From Thermicanus aegyptius DSM 12793 (GTDB lineage Bacteria > Bacillota > Bacilli > Thermicanales > Thermicanaceae), in assembly GCF_000510645.1 (NCBI RefSeq), contig NZ_KI783301.1, forward strand, positions 2,363,151 through 2,427,150: a stretch of DNA of 64,000 nt. The letters are read 5' to 3'. Below the pieces are notes generated by a model. The model had not been told where the DNA came from, did no database searches, and saw only the letters and a list, made by a program, of their open reading frames with translations. Each line of letters starts with the position of its first letter. Positions within the stretch are counted from its first letter, which is position 1. Below, in pieces: positions 1 to 8,923 of the stretch. The position numbers were made by a program, and so were the translations under genes.

Positions 1-1623
1 CAGCAATTGGGCCAACTGCCCTGTCCCGTTGTTTTCGACGACGAGAACCTCCTTTGCTCTTTCCAGATAGGGTTTTACCCGTACAGCCGGAAAGGGCTTC
101 ACGACTTTGAGGATCAAAAGTCCCGCTTTTCTCCCTTCCCGTAGGAGCCGATCAAGGGCCTCTTCCAGTTGAACCCTGGGAGAGCCGAAACAAACCAGGA
201 GAAGATCTCCTTCCCTCTCTCCGATCCATTCGATGGATTCAGGCCCGAAATCAAATCCCGCAAGCTTCCTCAACCTCTTGTCAAACATCCTCCTGCGGAG
301 ATCGGGGTCTTCAATTTCCACGTCTCCCTCATCATGCTCGTTGCTTAAGGCGACGTAACGACCGTTTCTCTGTCCTGGGATCGACCGGGGGGAAATTCCG
401 TTTTCCACGCCCAGGTTATATCTTTTATACTCCCCTTTTTCCAATCGGTCCAATTCCTCCTGTGTTACCATGGAATGCCGTTTCACCTGATAGTTGGATA
501 GGTCCAGGGAATCGGAGGATTTCTTGGACATCCCCAGATAGAGATCAGTCCCCACGATGACCGGGCACTGGTACTTCTCCGCCAGTTCAAAGGCGTGAAA
601 GGTAAAATGGAGGCTCTCCTCAATCGTCGACGGGATGAGGACAATCCGGGGAATCTCCCCGTGGGAGCCATAAAGCATCTCATTTAAGTCCGATTGCTCC
701 GTCTTCGTCGGCAGCCCCGTACCCGGCCCTCCCCGCTGTACATCGATAATCACCAAGGGGGTTTCTGTCATCCCCGCCAGACCGATCGCTTCCTGCATGA
801 GGGAAAAGCCGGGACCGGAGGTGGAGGTGGCCGCCCGCACCCCGGCATAATTGGCGCCGATGGCCATGATGCAGGCGGCAATCTCATCCTCCGCCTGTAC
901 CACCCTTCCGCCGTAATTGGGCAGGAATCGAAGCATCCAATACATGATCTCCGTCGCAGGGGTGATGGGGTACGCCGCCAGGAACCTGCAACCGCCGAGA
1001 AGGGCACCAAGTCCCGTCATTTCATTCCCGGAGACGAGGGCTAATTTCTTATTCCCTCGAGGAGGAAGAGGAAAGCGTTCCCTAAAATTTTCCCGATAAT
1101 ACTCAAATCCCTTTCTCAACGCTTGCCGGTTTAATTCCACCACCTTCTCCCCCTTTTTGGCGAACAATTCTTCAATCACCGGTTCAAAGGTGGTGAGGGA
1201 AAGATCCATGGCCGCCGCGGAGGCACCGCAAGCAACCATATTTTTTACAATTTCATTCCCCAGTTCTTTCGCCATATGGGTGAGAGGGATGGGAGCCAAG
1301 GCGAGCCTCTTATCCTCTTTCGGGGTAATTCCCTTTTTGCTGTCGTCGTAAATGATCAGGCTTCCATCATGAAGCTCGGACCAATTCATTTCAATCGTAA
1401 GTTGATCAAAGGCAAGCAGGATATCTAATTGATCCCCGTGGTAATGAACGGGGCGGTCACGGATCCGAATCTTGTAGTAGGTATGACCTCCCTTGATGAG
1501 GGACATAAAACTTCGGTACGCAAAAATGTAATGGCCGGTTCGGTTTAATACTTTTGCCAAAATTTCCCCTGTGGAATCGATCCCTTCTCCTTGTTCACCG
1601 CCTACTTTCCAAGTTCTCTCCAC
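1..1623 (-). CDS. korA: 2-oxoacid:ferredoxin oxidoreductase, alpha subunit with fused gamma domain (partial, runs off left edge)
   Basis: I translated this stretch directly. The frame is open from GTG at 1623 to the window edge, so the C-terminus is missing. The N-terminal gamma domain begins ERTWKVGGEQGEGIDSTGEI. The alpha (pyrimidine-binding) domain follows with AAYPITPATEIMYW, QAEDEIAACIMAIGANYAG and ATSTSGPGFSLMQEAIG, a gamma-alpha arrangement typical of KorA/PorA-type subunits. Such enzymes oxidise 2-oxoglutarate or related 2-oxoacids to acyl-CoA and reduce ferredoxin. The GTG at 1623 is preceded by AGGTGG at 5 nt; a GTG at 1632 is the alternative. The beta subunit (TPP and FeS) would be expected just beyond position 1; that is inference. 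The substrate cannot be read from this subunit. Confidence 0.88.
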   Translation of the reverse strand, partial: MERTWKVGGEQGEGIDSTGEILAKVLNRTGHYIFAYRSFMSLIKGGHTYYKIRIRDRPVHYHGDQLDILLAFDQLTIEMNWSELHDGSLIIYDDSKKGITPKEDKRLALAPIPLTHMAKELGNEIVKNMVACGASAAAMDLSLTTFEPVIEELFAKKGEKVVELNRQALRKGFEYYRENFRERFPLPPRGNKKLALVSGNEMTGLGALLGGCRFLAAYPITPATEIMYWMLRFLPNYGGRVVQAEDEIAACIMAIGANYAGVRAATSTSGPGFSLMQEAIGLAGMTETPLVIIDVQRGGPGTGLPTKTEQSDLNEMLYGSHGEIPRIVLIPSTIEESLHFTFHAFELAEKYQCPVIVGTDLYLGMSKKSSDSLDLSNYQVKRHSMVTQEELDRLEKGEYKRYNLGVENGISPRSIPGQRNGRYVALSNEHDEGDVEIEDPDLRRRMFDKRLRKLAGFDFGPESIEWIGEREGDLLLVCFGSPRVQLEEALDRLLREGRKAGLLILKVVKPFPAVRVKPYLERAKEVLVVENNGTGQLAQLL

Positions 1624-1685
1624 ATGATCCACCTCGCTATGCTAATCTCCCTATATAGCATAACCAAGGCGGGAATATTCATGAG

Positions 1686-2648
1686 CTATCTTACCATTTG
1701 TTTAAGGCGGGCAAATACCTCCTCCGCCTCTTTCTCCATGCGTTCAAAGAGCTCTGCCACGGTGGGAATGTCTTCGATTAAACCGGCCACCTGGCCGGCC
1801 CAGCCGAATCCCTCCTCCCATTTTCCTTGATGAATCAATTTTCGATTCGTCTCTCCGCTAATCCAATCTTTTAATCCCTCATACCCTACACCTTTTCCTT
1901 CCAATTCAAGAATTTTCTCCGTTACGGGATTCTTGAGCGCCCTGGCCGGCGTCCCCAGACTTCTTTTAATCACCACCGTATCGGTCTCCTTCGCCTTTAA
2001 AATCGCCTCTTTATAGACCGGATGGGCATGGACACACTCCTGCGTCGCAATAAAACGGGTTCCCATCTCAATTCCTTCCGCTCCCAAGGCGAGCGCGGCC
2101 ACGAGCCCTCGTCCGTTATAAAACCCGCCGCTGGCAACTACAGGAATCTTAACCGCCTCAACCACCCGGGGGATCAGAACCACTGTTCCCAGGTCATCTC
2201 TGCCCAGATGGCCTCCCCCCTCTTGCCCCACGACCATAACCGCATCCGCCCCCAATTCCTCCGCCTTCCGGGCCTGTCTCACCCCGGCCACGAGAACCAA
2301 CTTCTTGATCGAGGTGCCCGATAGAAAGTCAAAAAAAGGTTTTGGATTTCCCCCCGTCACCGAAACGATCCCGACCCCTTCTTCGACCACCACACTTAAC
2401 ATCTCTTCAAAGGGACGCCCGTGCTGTCCGATTGCAAAGTTCACCGAAAACGGATGCTTTGTGAGTTCCCTTACCTTGCGGATTTCCTGCCGCAGAGCCT
2501 CCGGGGAAGGGAGGGTCATGGCCGTAATTTGGCCCAATCCCCCCGCATTGGAGACGGCCGCCGCCAAATCGGCATAAGCTAAATAAGCTAATCCCCCCTG
2601 AATGATGGGGAGTCGAATCCCCAACAATCGGGTTAACCTCGTATCCAT
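1686..2648 (-). CDS. Nitronate monooxygenase / FabK-like FMN enzyme
   Basis: A protein of about 320 residues in the nitronate monooxygenase / enoyl-ACP reductase II TIM-barrel family. Recognisable blocks are GIRLPIIQGGLAYLAYADLA at the N-terminus, AVSNAGGLGQITAM, the central GADAVMVVGQEGGGHLG (phosphate/FMN loop), VVASGGFYNGRGLVAALALG and GTRFIATQECVHAHPVYK. Members oxidise alkyl nitronates or act as FMN reductases in lipid metabolism; specificity is not readable here. I start at ATG 2648 because GGAGGA sits 10 nt upstream; the in-frame ATG at 2666 has no such site. It lies 63 bp upstream of the korA-like gene on the same strand and may be co-transcribed. Since FabI is encoded at 13160-13936, a FabK role is less likely. 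Confidence 0.85.
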   Translation of the reverse strand: MDTRLTRLLGIRLPIIQGGLAYLAYADLAAAVSNAGGLGQITAMTLPSPEALRQEIRKVRELTKHPFSVNFAIGQHGRPFEEMLSVVVEEGVGIVSVTGGNPKPFFDFLSGTSIKKLVLVAGVRQARKAEELGADAVMVVGQEGGGHLGRDDLGTVVLIPRVVEAVKIPVVASGGFYNGRGLVAALALGAEGIEMGTRFIATQECVHAHPVYKEAILKAKETDTVVIKRSLGTPARALKNPVTEKILELEGKGVGYEGLKDWISGETNRKLIHQGKWEEGFGWAGQVAGLIEDIPTVAELFERMEKEAEEVFARLKQMVR

Positions 2649-2780
2649 TTTTCCTAAATCCTCCATTTCGTCGGAAAGTAAGATTTAAAACAGGGCTATA
2701 TCCTCATTCGCTCTCTTTCTCTTTTTTCCTCCTAAAAATATTCTTCTCCCCTCATTCTCTCAAAAGTTCATCTTGGTTTA

Positions 2781-2808
2781 TTGCTTTTTTCGCTGTTTTT
2801 GATATACT
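2781..2808 (+). promoter_or_regulatory. Possible sigma-A promoter for the amino-acid decarboxylase
   Basis: TTGCTT (2781-2786), 16-nt spacer, TATACT (2803-2808), inside a T-rich stretch 40 nt before the gene. The -10 is good and the -35 is weak, so this is tentative. Confidence 0.4.
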
Positions 2809-2848
2809 TTTTGATGTTTTAATTTTTTAGAGACAGGGGGGAGCAAAA

Positions 2849-4327
2849 ATGGATCTCTCTCGCCAGCAGGAGACCCCGCTCTTTACAGGACTCATCAATC
2901 ACCGTAATCGAAATCCCATCCAGTTTCATATCCCCGGCCATAAGAAGGGGAAAGGAATGGATGAAGAGTTCCGCCAATTTATCGGTGAAAATGCCCTAAG
3001 CATAGATCTCATCAATATCAGCCCCCTTGACGACTTGCATGCACCCCATGGCATCATCATGGAAGCTCAGAAATTGGCGGCAGAGGCTTTTGGCGCCGAT
3101 CATACCTTCTTCTCCGTTCAAGGGACGAGTGGAGCCATCATGGCCATGGTTTTATCCGTCGTAAAACCGGGGGAAAAGATCATCGTACCCCGAAATGTCC
3201 ATAAGTCGGTCCTTTCTGCCATCATCTTTGCCGGTGCGATCCCCATTTTCATTCACCCCGTGATGGATCAAACCTTAGGTATCGCCCATGGAATTACCAC
3301 CTCTGCAGTAAAAAAGGCATTAGCCCAACATCCTGATGCCAAGGCGATTCTCATGATTAATCCCACCTATTTCGGAATCGCGGCCAACCTGAGGGAAATT
3401 GTGCAATTGGCCCATCAACATGGGATTCCCGTCCTCGTCGACGAAGCCCATGGCGTCCATATTCACTTTCATCCGGATCTTCCCGACTCCGCGATGCAGG
3501 CAGGAGCGGACATGTCCGCCACCAGCGTCCATAAACTGGGGGGATCCCTGACCCAAAGCTCCATCCTTAATGTGAAAGAGGGGATTGTGAAGGGGGAGCA
3601 GGTTCAACCGATCTTAAGTATGCTCACCACCACCTCCACCTCGTACCTTCTCCTCGCTTCCTTAGACACAGCCCGAAGACAGCTCGCCCTCCACGGCAAA
3701 GAATTGCTGGATCGAACCATCGCCTTGGCGGAGAAAACCCGTAAAGCGATCAATAAGATTCCAGGTCTTTACTGCATGGGGGATGAAATATTGGGTGAAG
3801 AGGCCACCTTTGCTCTAGACCCCACAAAGCTGACAATTCACGTGAGCGAATTAGGACTGAGCGGATACCAGGTGGAAAAGTGGCTCAGGGAACATTATTC
3901 CATCGAAGTGGAATTGAGCGACCTGTATAATATCCTCTGCATCTTTACCCCGGGAGATCGGGAAGAAGATGCCGAGATCCTCGTTAGAGCTTTGCACGAT
4001 CTATCCAAGACCTTCTATACCGAAGGAAAAAGGGCGCATATCGAAATTCATCTTCCAAAGATTCCCGTTCTCGCCCTAAGCCCCAGAGAAGCCTTCTACG
4101 CAGAGACAGAGAGAGTCCCCCTGCACCAGGCCGCAGGGAAGATTATGGCGGAGTTTATCATGGTTTACCCGCCGGGAATCCCCATCCTCATGCCCGGGGA
4201 GATTATCACGGAAGAGAATATCCGCTACATCGATGAGAATATCGAATCGGGACTTCCCGTGCAGGGCCCTGAAGATCCCACCCTGAAATACGTGAAAGTG
4301 ATCCGGGAGTTTACCGCCGTAAAGTAG
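2849..4327 (+). CDS. Orn/Lys/Arg decarboxylase (PLP, group III fold)
   Basis: This 492-residue protein has the Orn/Lys/Arg decarboxylase major domain (about 10-300) and C-terminal domain (about 310-480). Key signatures: FHIPGHKKGKGMD near residue 27, the PLP-stacking VDEAHGVHIHF (about 197), and the PLP-binding lysine K229 in SATSVHKLGGSLTQSS. It most resembles the short form found in Bacillus (SpeA/YaaO type, about 490 residues), without the response-regulator-like N-terminus of the E. coli inducible enzymes. The product is a polyamine or related amine (agmatine, cadaverine or putrescine); the substrate cannot be told from sequence. GGGGGGAG lies 6 nt before the ATG. It is monocistronic, and the next gene converges on it. 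Confidence 0.9.
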   Translation: MDLSRQQETPLFTGLINHRNRNPIQFHIPGHKKGKGMDEEFRQFIGENALSIDLINISPLDDLHAPHGIIMEAQKLAAEAFGADHTFFSVQGTSGAIMAMVLSVVKPGEKIIVPRNVHKSVLSAIIFAGAIPIFIHPVMDQTLGIAHGITTSAVKKALAQHPDAKAILMINPTYFGIAANLREIVQLAHQHGIPVLVDEAHGVHIHFHPDLPDSAMQAGADMSATSVHKLGGSLTQSSILNVKEGIVKGEQVQPILSMLTTTSTSYLLLASLDTARRQLALHGKELLDRTIALAEKTRKAINKIPGLYCMGDEILGEEATFALDPTKLTIHVSELGLSGYQVEKWLREHYSIEVELSDLYNILCIFTPGDREEDAEILVRALHDLSKTFYTEGKRAHIEIHLPKIPVLALSPREAFYAETERVPLHQAAGKIMAEFIMVYPPGIPILMPGEIITEENIRYIDENIESGLPVQGPEDPTLKYVKVIREFTAVK

Positions 4328-4365
4328 GATTGGTTCTTCCCTAGCCATTTTATAATCGAGTAAGA

Positions 4366-4382
4366 GGCGGGGGGGCCCCGCC
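4366..4382. terminator. GC-rich hairpin between convergent genes
   Basis: GGCGGGG and CCCCGCC form a perfect stem between the stop codons of the decarboxylase (+) and the PfkB kinase (-). The U-tract is poor on both strands, so terminator strength is uncertain. Confidence 0.5.
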
Positions 4383-4401
4383 GTTTCCGTGCGATTCTTA
4401 T

Positions 4402-5310
4402 TCATAAATTGACAAACCCATCAAACGTGCCGCCGGTCTTTTGGACGACGGTGGCCGAAACCTCATTGGCCAGTTCACATGCGGCTTCCACCCCAAGTCC
4501 ACTTGCGATTCCACTAATGAAAGCACCCGTATGAGAATCACCGGCACCAATGGTGTCGACAACATCCACACGCTTGGCTGGAACAACACCCAAATTTCCA
4601 TCCTCCAGGTAATAACAACCTTTTTCACCCAACGTGACGACTACTACCTCCCCGGTGATTTTCTGAAGGGTTTTCATAGCTTCTTCCAGAGGCTTATTGG
4701 GAATCAATACCTCGAGCTCATCTTGATTGCAATGAACGATCGTTCCAGATTGGAGCAAATCATTCAAGATAGTTTCTTTTATGAAGGAGACCCTTGGACC
4801 CGGATCAAAAACCACTTTTGCATCAGGAGACTTTTTCCGTATCACTTGCTCGATCAATACTTCCCCTGCTGCTTCCAGTTCATAACCTGAAAGATAAATA
4901 AAATCATAGTCTCTTACATCGATCTTTTCAAACCAATCCTTTTTCCAATTCGTCTCAATTCCTGGAATCGATAAAAACGTTCGTTCCCCGCCCTTTTCGA
5001 CAAAGGAAATATTCCAGCCATTATCCTCTGTATCGTCCTCTACGACAATAGGGATATTCCTTTTCCTCAATTCATCACGAATGATATCCGAATATGGGCC
5101 TACTCCAATTGGGACAAACATGGTATGCTGCAGGCCGAAATGTTGAATGACCTGCTGTACATTATAGGCACAGCCCCCGACAATCATCTGTTCAAGCCGA
5201 CCATAAATATCTTCACCCGTTTTCGGCAATTTATCTACGTGAACGACAATATCGATTACTGCAGCACCAATTACGAGAATCCGTTTATCTGACATTGGCA
5301 CTGATTTCAT
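4402..5310 (-). CDS. PfkB-family sugar/nucleoside kinase
   Basis: About 302 residues of ribokinase/PfkB fold. The first signature is GRLEQMIVGGCAYNVQQVI, and the catalytic C-terminal signature is DVVDTIGAGDSHTGAFISG, where the aspartate of GAGD is the base. I start at ATG 5310 (MKSVPMSDKRILVIGAAV) with AGGAGG 9 nt upstream; the long N-terminal extension of the open frame is not credible as protein. The start overlaps the end of the permease gene by 26 bp, implying translational coupling. Last gene of a GntR / ADP-ribosylglycohydrolase / permease / kinase operon, so it probably phosphorylates the sugar or nucleoside imported by the permease. The substrate is unknown. Confidence 0.88.
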   Translation of the reverse strand: MKSVPMSDKRILVIGAAVIDIVVHVDKLPKTGEDIYGRLEQMIVGGCAYNVQQVIQHFGLQHTMFVPIGVGPYSDIIRDELRKRNIPIVVEDDTEDNGWNISFVEKGGERTFLSIPGIETNWKKDWFEKIDVRDYDFIYLSGYELEAAGEVLIEQVIRKKSPDAKVVFDPGPRVSFIKETILNDLLQSGTIVHCNQDELEVLIPNKPLEEAMKTLQKITGEVVVVTLGEKGCYYLEDGNLGVVPAKRVDVVDTIGAGDSHTGAFISGIASGLGVEAACELANEVSATVVQKTGGTFDGFVNL

Positions 5311-6673
5311 CTTTACTTCCCTCCTCTTTGAGGAAGAATCGAAGTACGGCAAAACTGATCCAGCTGAAAATAAAGGCAAGCAATAAGCCCAAACTATTAT
5401 CTCTGAAAATGCCAACCGCAAACGGGCCACTGAAAAAGTCGGTATTCGTAAATAGAAAACCGATGACTGTCCCGATTGCCCAACTGATGACCCCATTTTT
5501 ATTCATCTTGTTTTTTCCGGAAGAATCAAGCAATTCAAGTGCATACCCATTTTTCCGATTAAAATAGTAGTCGGCAACGAAGACGGCAGCCCAGGCAGCG
5601 ATTCCGATTCCAAGCAGTCCAAGGAATAATTGAAAATTATACAAGAAATCTCGTGATATAAAAAGTACATAGATCGGTATTAATAACATGATCACTCCGT
5701 GAATCGCTAAAGAAGTCCGGTCGGAAACGTTAATATTCAATGTTTCCAAGTTAACCCGTGCCGATTTCAGACTAATAATGCATTGGGGTACCAGTCCACC
5801 AACTGCGGTGATAAAATATATAACGGTAATCCAAGATGGAAGAGCAGCACCGATGACATCAATCGGATTGGCGGATGTTGCAATATCAGGTAATGACGTG
5901 CTTAATAAAATACCGACAAACATAATAACAAATAGTGGAATAACGGCACCGAAGACAACACTCATAAAAACGGCAGAATTTTTATTACTTGGATTCTGAT
6001 AGGCACTGTAATCGGCACCAGCTATCGCCCAGCTGATCCCGGTTCCAGCCATAATGATCGAAACTGCCGGAAGGAAACCGCTCAACCAGCTGCCATTAGG
6101 CATATCGATCAGCTGTTGCCAATTGGTCTCCGGTAGTAAAATGAGCAATATGACCAGGGTCAGTCCTCCAAAAACGAATGTGAAAAACGTTTGCAATTTA
6201 GCCAATTTGTTTTGATCGAGTAAGCCGGATAATAAGATGAGGGCTGTGAAGATGACTAAGCTGATAACTGTCGTTGTATTACTACTTCCGATTTGCAACA
6301 CATTGGCAAGCGAAAGAAGAATCAATGTACCGGTCACAACGTTAACCGAAAGCCAGCCGACGAGGTTGAGCCAACCAAGAAAATTGGGAATCCAATTCCC
6401 TTTCGTCCCGAAAGCGGCCCTTGACAGCATAAATGTGGTAATCCCATTTTTCTTCCCGGCAATACTGATATAGCCAACCAACACAAAGGAAAATGCAGCC
6501 ACCAATGCAGCAAGTGTCGACTGGATAAAGCTTAACTGAAAACCGACAATCATTGCCCCGTAAACGACACCGAGGATACCAATATTGGCAGCAAACCAAA
6601 TAAAGAATAAATCTTTCGGTTTACCAACCCGTTCTTCCCGTGGCACAGTGATTTGCTCTTCAATTTTTCGCAT
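5285..6673 (-). CDS. NCS1-family cytosine/purine permease
   Basis: A 462-residue membrane protein with about 12 hydrophobic segments and the NCS1 (CodB/PurC) pattern: N-terminal KPKDLFFIWFAANIGILGVV, then LSRAAFGTKGNWIPNFLGWL, and GISWAIAGADYSAYQ in the middle. NCS1 carriers import nucleobases and related compounds such as cytosine, hydantoin and thiamine precursors. The start is ATG 6673 with GGAGGT 7 nt upstream; that ribosome binding site overlaps the stop codon of the preceding gene (TGG AGG TAG). It sits between an ADP-ribosylglycohydrolase homologue and a PfkB kinase, suggesting uptake of a nucleoside-like substrate. The region appears more AT-rich than its flanks. Confidence 0.88.
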   Translation of the reverse strand: MRKIEEQITVPREERVGKPKDLFFIWFAANIGILGVVYGAMIVGFQLSFIQSTLAALVAAFSFVLVGYISIAGKKNGITTFMLSRAAFGTKGNWIPNFLGWLNLVGWLSVNVVTGTLILLSLANVLQIGSSNTTTVISLVIFTALILLSGLLDQNKLAKLQTFFTFVFGGLTLVILLILLPETNWQQLIDMPNGSWLSGFLPAVSIIMAGTGISWAIAGADYSAYQNPSNKNSAVFMSVVFGAVIPLFVIMFVGILLSTSLPDIATSANPIDVIGAALPSWITVIYFITAVGGLVPQCIISLKSARVNLETLNINVSDRTSLAIHGVIMLLIPIYVLFISRDFLYNFQLFLGLLGIGIAAWAAVFVADYYFNRKNGYALELLDSSGKNKMNKNGVISWAIGTVIGFLFTNTDFFSGPFAVGIFRDNSLGLLLAFIFSWISFAVLRFFLKEEGSKDEISANVR

Positions 6674-6678
6674 GTTCG

Positions 6679-7704
6679 CTACCTCCATTTTAATGTATTT
6701 TGATAAGTGACAATTTGATCGGCATATTTCCCCATGTTTACCGAATTGCTTTGATCAATTTGGCGAATCCATGCTGGATCGATATTTGTTGCACCTTGCT
6801 TCGCCCCGCATATCGCTGTTGCCATCGCACCAATCGTATCGGTGTCTCCGCCAATATTGGCGCATAGTAACGCACAGCGCTCCACTGTTTTTGCATAATA
6901 GGCAATGCTCAGTGCGGCAGGGACAGATTCACTCGTTGCAACACCAGTACCGATCACATCGTAAATCTGTTTCGTAAAAGCTTCTTCATCATGAGCAAAC
7001 TCCTCCACGTACGTAAGTCCGAGTTTCAAACGAGCCTTTAAAGAAGGGCTGAATGTTTCGGCACCATACAAAATGGCCGTATCATATACATTCATTGTAT
7101 AATCGATGATCTCATCCCAATTTCTTCCTTCACAGGCAGCACTCACTGCTATGGCAATCATCGAGGCTCCCGCAATCGCAACATCAGACGTATGTGTGAC
7201 CTTGCTTACTTTCCACACATAATCTACGAGATCTTTTTCATCTTCAGGGGTGAATAGACAGCCGATTGGCGCAATTCGCATCGCTGCTCCATTGGTTACC
7301 GCTCGAGCAGTGACATCGCTTGCATCTTCACCTTTTTTTACCGCGAGTAAAGCAGCTTTCGAACTCGGTCCCAATATATCATTTTCAAATGCATTCGTTT
7401 TATCGGCCCAAGCAATTAATTTATTCGCAATTATTCGGTCATCAGGACGAAATTGATTTTCGATTAAAGCATCCAATATTAATAGCGCTTGTGTTGTATC
7501 ATCGGTGTACTGGCCTTTGGTAAAATTTCGAGCCACTTCATTGGATTCGGGGCCATCCAAAAAAGTATCGATCTTACCGAAATATGCCTTTACTTTTTTT
7601 CTGCTCCATAATTCCGATGGCATCCCCATCGCATCGCCAATGGCCATCCCGTAAAGTGTACCCAAAATTTTATCTTTCCTATTGTTCATCGCGTGATCGC
7701 TCAT
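6679..7704 (-). CDS. ADP-ribosylglycohydrolase-family protein
   Basis: A 341-residue protein with the ARH/DraG all-alpha fold motifs that bind two Mg2+ ions: GDAMGMPSE (about 23-31), GQYTDDTTQALL (about 64) and GGDTDTIGAMATAI near the C-terminus. DraG-type enzymes remove ADP-ribose from proteins, but homologues clustered with PfkB kinases and nucleoside carriers (for example E. coli YegU) are thought to cleave N-glycosidic bonds of small nucleosides; that assignment is inference from context. ATG 7704 has GGAGGG 5 nt upstream. It precedes the permease by only 5 bp. Confidence 0.88.
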   Translation of the reverse strand: MSDHAMNNRKDKILGTLYGMAIGDAMGMPSELWSRKKVKAYFGKIDTFLDGPESNEVARNFTKGQYTDDTTQALLILDALIENQFRPDDRIIANKLIAWADKTNAFENDILGPSSKAALLAVKKGEDASDVTARAVTNGAAMRIAPIGCLFTPEDEKDLVDYVWKVSKVTHTSDVAIAGASMIAIAVSAACEGRNWDEIIDYTMNVYDTAILYGAETFSPSLKARLKLGLTYVEEFAHDEEAFTKQIYDVIGTGVATSESVPAALSIAYYAKTVERCALLCANIGGDTDTIGAMATAICGAKQGATNIDPAWIRQIDQSNSVNMGKYADQIVTYQNTLKWR

Positions 7705-7754
7705 GCTATCCCTCCATGATCCAATCTTCGAAACCCGAGATTACATGTTAATAA

Positions 7755-8459
7755 CTACATGTTAATAACAAAGTTGAAATTGGCATCCTGGCTATAAACA
7801 ACATCAACCTGTTCCATGACGTTGCCTTTAGTATCAAAAACTTCACCTAGCACATTCAGTAAAGGTTGCGGAGATGATAAACCAAAATAATCCATCAATT
7901 CATCCGTTGCTAAAATTGCTTTTACACTTAGCTGGGCATTGTCCGGTTTGGTATCATATTCCGTTTTCAATGTTTCGTAAAGCGACCTTGTAGAAAAATC
8001 AATTCTATCGAGGCCGGGAAAGGCTTTCAACGACAAAACTGAAGTATCTAACGTGATCCATTGAACGTTATCCTTCCTTTTAAATCCGCGTAAACGCACA
8101 AGTTTCAAATACCTTTCATTTTGTTTAAAAAAAGTTTCGTGTGTAATCACTTTTGTAACAGGTGTTTCATTTACCTGTTTCGCATAATCGGAAAAACCGC
8201 TGAAATTCCATATATTCTTGCGCACGGAACGTAATTTGACAAACGTGCCTTTTCCATGAACCCGTTCAATAATGCCATCGTTCACCAGAATGTTCAACGC
8301 TCGTTGAATCGTCGTTCTTGTCACCCCGTATTTTTTGGTCAACTCACTTTCCGAAGGTAACAAATCCCCTTCCACGTATTTCCCCGCTAAGATCTGTTTT
8401 TTTAAATCATCTGCGATCTGTAAATAGATTGGCATAAAATTTTCCCGATTTAGAGTCAT
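7755..8459 (-). CDS. GntR/HutC-family transcriptional regulator (UTRA effector domain)
   Basis: This 234-residue protein has an N-terminal GntR winged helix (about 8-72: PIYLQIADDLKKQILAGKY, LLPSESELTKKYGVTRTTIQ) and a C-terminal UTRA ligand-binding domain (about 90-232). It is the first gene of the cassette and the obvious candidate for its ligand-responsive repressor. AAAGGAGG lies 6 nt before ATG 8459. An inverted repeat sits in its own promoter region, which suggests autoregulation. The effector is unknown; for HutC regulators it is typically a phosphorylated sugar or pathway intermediate. Confidence 0.9.
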   Translation of the reverse strand: MTLNRENFMPIYLQIADDLKKQILAGKYVEGDLLPSESELTKKYGVTRTTIQRALNILVNDGIIERVHGKGTFVKLRSVRKNIWNFSGFSDYAKQVNETPVTKVITHETFFKQNERYLKLVRLRGFKRKDNVQWITLDTSVLSLKAFPGLDRIDFSTRSLYETLKTEYDTKPDNAQLSVKAILATDELMDYFGLSSPQPLLNVLGEVFDTKGNVMEQVDVVYSQDANFNFVINM

Positions 8460-8473
8460 TTGTTGCCTCCTTT

Positions 8474-8551
8474 AACTTGTATACTCGAATAGACAAGTTG
8501 GTGTGTCAACGCTCTCATATCTAAGATATAACCTGATCAAAAAAATGTCAA
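8474..8551 (-). promoter_or_regulatory. Promoter and putative GntR operator of the kinase/permease cassette
   Basis: On the minus strand TTGACA (8551-8546), a 17-nt spacer and TATCTT (8528-8523) form a sigma-A promoter. Between it and the gntR start lies an inverted repeat AACTTGT (8474-8480) / ACAAGTT (8493-8499) with a 12-nt spacer. Its ACTTGTATA and TAGACAAGT halves look like HutC-type operator halves. A second TTGACA is at 8509-8504. Autoregulation is inferred. Confidence 0.6.
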
Positions 8552-8614
8552 GTAATAAAACGGCTGTTAGAGTAAAATAAACCCTATAGACAGCGCCCAT
8601 GCCGGGCACACTAT

Positions 8615-8647
8615 AAAAAAGGCTTTCCCGCATGGGAAGCCTTTTTG
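8615..8647 (-). terminator. Rho-independent terminator after the SR1P-like gene
   Basis: AAAAAGGCTT(T)CCC, loop GCAT, GGGAAGCCTTTTT, with one bulged base. It could work in both directions. It lies about 80 nt downstream of the SR1P-like stop and before the gntR promoter, insulating the two units. Confidence 0.7.
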
Positions 8648-8728
8648 ATGTGAACGTCCCGCACAACCGGGTTGCGACTCAGAGGCCATGGACGTTTGCG
8701 CTTTTCAGGATCAGTTCTTTCCTTTTCC

Positions 8729-8857
8729 TTAATCCTCGTCGTTCTCCCGTTCTTGATCACAGCGATGATCTTCTGAAACCGCATACAAAATCGTTACTTT
8801 TTCATCCCGCACATAATCTAACACTTGGTTGCATTTCTGACATACTATAATGCCCAT
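8729..8857 (-). CDS. SR1P-like small protein (GapA-binding peptide family)
   Basis: A 42-residue protein beginning MGIIVCQKCNQVLDYVRDEK and continuing VTILYAVSEDHRC. The pattern MGxIVCQxCN...DxxxxEKVTxLY matches the SR1P family as I remember it. In Bacillus subtilis SR1P is the 39-residue peptide encoded inside the dual-function regulatory RNA SR1; it binds glyceraldehyde-3-phosphate dehydrogenase GapA and promotes its interaction with RNase J1. GGGGGAG lies 9 nt upstream of ATG 8857. The gene has its own promoter (8924-8952) and terminator (8615-8647), giving a transcript of about 300 nt, similar in design to SR1. Whether the RNA also acts by base pairing cannot be judged here. Confidence 0.78.
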   Translation of the reverse strand: MGIIVCQKCNQVLDYVRDEKVTILYAVSEDHRCDQERENDED

Positions 8858-8923
8858 AAAGATTCACTCCCCCTCTTTTTTGATTATATATTATGAAATA
8901 TCATTAATTGTTGCGTCATATTT

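Noticed and set aside
8632-8850. Plus-strand open frame of 72 codons
   Set aside because: It is antisense to the SR1P-like gene, lacks a ribosome binding site and has no family pattern.
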